NCBI GenBank assembly: GCA_013390605.1
Contig: JACAUB010000001.1
Coordinates: forward strand, 4,437,516-4,501,515
Origin: Bacteroidota bacterium
GTDB lineage: Bacteria; Bacteroidota; Bacteroidia; Bacteroidales; Cfx3-03
DNA: 64,000 nt
Direction of reading: 5' to 3'
The first letter of the stretch is position 1. Every line of letters begins with the position of its first letter. Below are positions 63,035 to 64,000 of this stretch, piece after piece. Under the pieces are notes generated by a model, which worked only from the letters and a program-made list of their open reading frames with translations, was not told the DNA's origin and made no database searches. Position numbers and translations under genes: made by a program.

Positions 63035-63066
63035 AAAGCTTGGATTTGGTCATTTTTAATGCTGTA

Positions 63067-63074
63067 CAAAGATA
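63067..63074 (-). promoter_or_regulatory. -7 box for pgk
   Basis: TATCTTTG on the minus strand, 32 nt upstream of the pgk ATG. Confidence 0.4.
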
Positions 63075-63270
63075 AATAATTCTATTGATAATCGAATAAC
63101 AATAAAATGATGAGCCTATTTTTAAATTACTGAAATGAAATACGGAGGCTATAATTTTGATAATAAACACTCTTCAGCAGCATCTACAGTATTAAATTTC
63201 TATTTACAATTTCTAAAGAAATATCGAGGGAATGTACGCTTCTACTCAAGTTATACAACTATGAGAATAC

Positions 63271-63290
63271 TATGGGAATTCGTTCCCATA
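63271..63290. repeat. hairpin next to the 11-bp repeats
   Basis: TATGGGAATTCGTTCCCATA: 8-bp arms with a TTCG loop. It precedes the tandem repeats at 63300. Confidence 0.6.
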
Positions 63291-63299
63291 ATAAAAGGT

Positions 63300-63343
63300 A
63301 TCTCCATCCCATCTGCACCCCATATCCAGGGTATATCCACCCC
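63300..63343 (-). repeat. 11-bp tandem repeats, second locus
   Basis: Four consecutive 11-mers: ATCTCCATCCC, ATCTGCACCCC, ATATCCAGGGT, ATATCCACCCC. On the minus strand GGGGTGCAGAT differs by one base from GGGGTACAGAT at 20829, so the two loci carry the same repeat type in opposite orientation. Less regular G/C blocks continue to about 63420. Confidence 0.65.
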
Positions 63344-63514
63344 AAACGCTCCTCTAGAGGGTGAGTTACCCCTGTATCTACGCTGAAGCGGGGGTGTATA
63401 AATGGGACATTGGGGAACCCTTTTGGGATTGTATTTGAACTGGTTTATGCTTTTATTCCGATCGGAAAGCGGGGTCCATTTTGTAATAAAAGAACAATCC
63501 ATTATTTTGTTCGT
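63344..63514. other. rest of pgk-MNT intergenic region
   Basis: G/C blocks of decaying repeat character (to about 63420), then AT-rich DNA. Overlapping open frames on both strands (63135-63386, 63251-63610) have no protein resemblance. Confidence 0.35.
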
Positions 63515-63522
63515 TATCTTTG
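63515..63522 (+). promoter_or_regulatory. -7 box of the MNT/HEPN unit
   Basis: TATCTTTG, 19 nt before the ATG at 63542. It shows that the longer open frame starting at 63410 is not the real start. Confidence 0.4.
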
Positions 63523-63541
63523 CATAAAGTTTACAATTTCG

Positions 63542-63727
63542 ATGGCACCGGATAACGAAATAGTTCGAAAAATTAAGCAAGGCGTAAAAGAGACTGATGC
63601 GGATGCTCAAATCATTCTATATGGTTCGAGAGCCCTTGGTACTGCCCGAAATGATTCGGATTGGAAAACAAAAATGTTTGTCACCCCTCTATTTCAGAGT
63701 ATCCAAAAAGAAGGGATTTATTTATGA
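63542..63727 (+). pseudogene. MNT-type nucleotidyltransferase (antitoxin) with internal deletion
   Basis: A 61-residue remnant of a minimal nucleotidyltransferase, the partner of HEPN toxins. The N-terminal part is intact up to GSRALGTARNDSDW. The family motif GS-x10-D-x-D then breaks: the second Asp is Lys, and the protein jumps to the usual C-terminal tail (FVTPLFQSIQKEGIYL). About 40 residues of the core are missing, including the third acidic residue. Since the frame is kept, a single in-frame deletion is the simplest history. It overlaps the HEPN start by 4 nt. Confidence 0.75.
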
Positions 63728-64000
63728 GCCTCACAAGTGAAGACTATATACAATACCGAATTACTAAGTCAAAAGAATCGCTAAGAGATGCAAAAATCTT
63801 AGCTAAAAATGGCAGTTGGAACGCTTGCATAAATCGTTTATATTATGCATGTTATTATATTGTATCTGCATTGGTGCTGCAAAATAAAATTAATACACAA
63901 ACACACTCTGGCTAAAGGGCTCAGTTTAATTTACACTTTGTAAAAACCGGGATATTATCTAAAGAAAATGGAAAGCTTTATTCTGATTTAATGGATTGGT
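63724..64000 (+). pseudogene. HEPN-domain toxin gene with in-frame stop, cut by window edge
   Basis: A HEPN-domain protein (DYIQYRITKSKESLRDAKILA, then CINRLYYACYYIVSALVL). A TAA at 63913-63915 ends it after THSG, but the same frame continues with RAQFNLHFVKTGILSKENGK to the window end, the normal HEPN sequence. A single base change, for example TTA to TAA, would explain this. The reading is directly from the sequence; that it is not translated past the stop is inference. It pairs with the deleted MNT gene, so the whole module looks dead. Confidence 0.75.

Noticed and set aside
63410-63541. Longer N-terminus for the MNT protein (start at 63410)
   Set aside because: A TATCTTTG promoter box at 63515-63522 and the family start at 63542 show that the upstream part is not translated.
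63135-63610. Overlapping open frames on both strands between pgk and the MNT gene
   Set aside because: They run through the 11-bp repeats and hairpin; the translated sequences are repeat-derived (Pro/Ile-rich) with no domain.
1-64000. tRNA, rRNA, insertion sequences or prophage genes
   Set aside because: No T-loop signature with matching arms, no rRNA-like block, no transposase, integrase or phage structural gene could be found.

Overview
The window is a stretch of chromosome from a member of the Bacteroidota, probably of the Sphingobacteriales type (Pedobacter/Solitalea-like). The evidence is a SusC/SusD pair, lineage-typical families (DUF3098, DUF4270, S46 dipeptidyl-peptidase, a BlaI/M56 pair), AT-rich intergenic DNA, and repeated Bacteroidota promoter boxes of the form TAnnTTTG upstream of many genes. 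I found no tRNA, rRNA, CRISPR array, insertion sequence or prophage. The genus is inference.

Layout. 0.2-10 kb holds housekeeping genes: leuS facing ftsX-DUF3098-uppP-truB and queA, then the convergent DUF177-rpmF-plsX-fabH lipid/ribosome operon. 10.2-13.5 kb is one giant FAD/Fe-S oxidoreductase that fuses what are separate subunits elsewhere. 14.2-20.5 kb carries LpoB and a COG3014-like lipoprotein, a truncated glycogen-synthase-like protein, a DUF4270 lipoprotein and glmS. The 20.5-21.0 kb gap contains a perfect 25-bp inverted repeat, a 62-bp perfect palindrome and 11-bp tandem repeats. Repeats of the same type recur, in opposite orientation, at 63.3 kb. 21.0-24.4 kb has a DUF1080 protein and a GH43-like propeller protein.

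24.4-40.8 kb is the most interesting part, a sulfur-amino-acid region. A clear SAM-I riboswitch is followed by a short ORF ending in seven cysteine codons. Two more small ORFs beginning Met-Lys-Arg-Cys-Cys precede a PstS-like binding protein and the SusC gene. SusC, SusD, an M14 zinc carboxypeptidase, an amino-acid permease, cystathionine beta-synthase and a transsulfuration lyase follow on the same strand. On the other strand are two further transsulfuration enzymes and a 4Fe-4S protein. I infer a peptide or thiol uptake and sulfur-recycling locus sensed twice: SAM by riboswitch, cysteine by poly-Cys leader translation.

41-45 kb has a NYN-domain protein, lysA, lysC (with a terminator-like hairpin inside its coding region) and an ACT-domain protein. 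45.4-48.4 kb is a four-gene sulfotransferase/arylsulfotransferase-like membrane cluster with a possible gene remnant upstream. 49-55.5 kb has CvpA, an MlaFE-type ABC pair, a small lipoprotein, a SprT-like protein, mannose-1-phosphate guanylyltransferase and an S46 peptidase. 55.6-57.6 kb is an M56/BlaR1-like sensor carrying three TonB-plug-like repeats plus its BlaI-type repressor, with two operator-like palindromes in front. 57.9-63 kb has GH16, a large uncharacterised protein, a periplasmic thioredoxin-like protein and pgk. The right edge is a decayed MNT/HEPN toxin-antitoxin pair.
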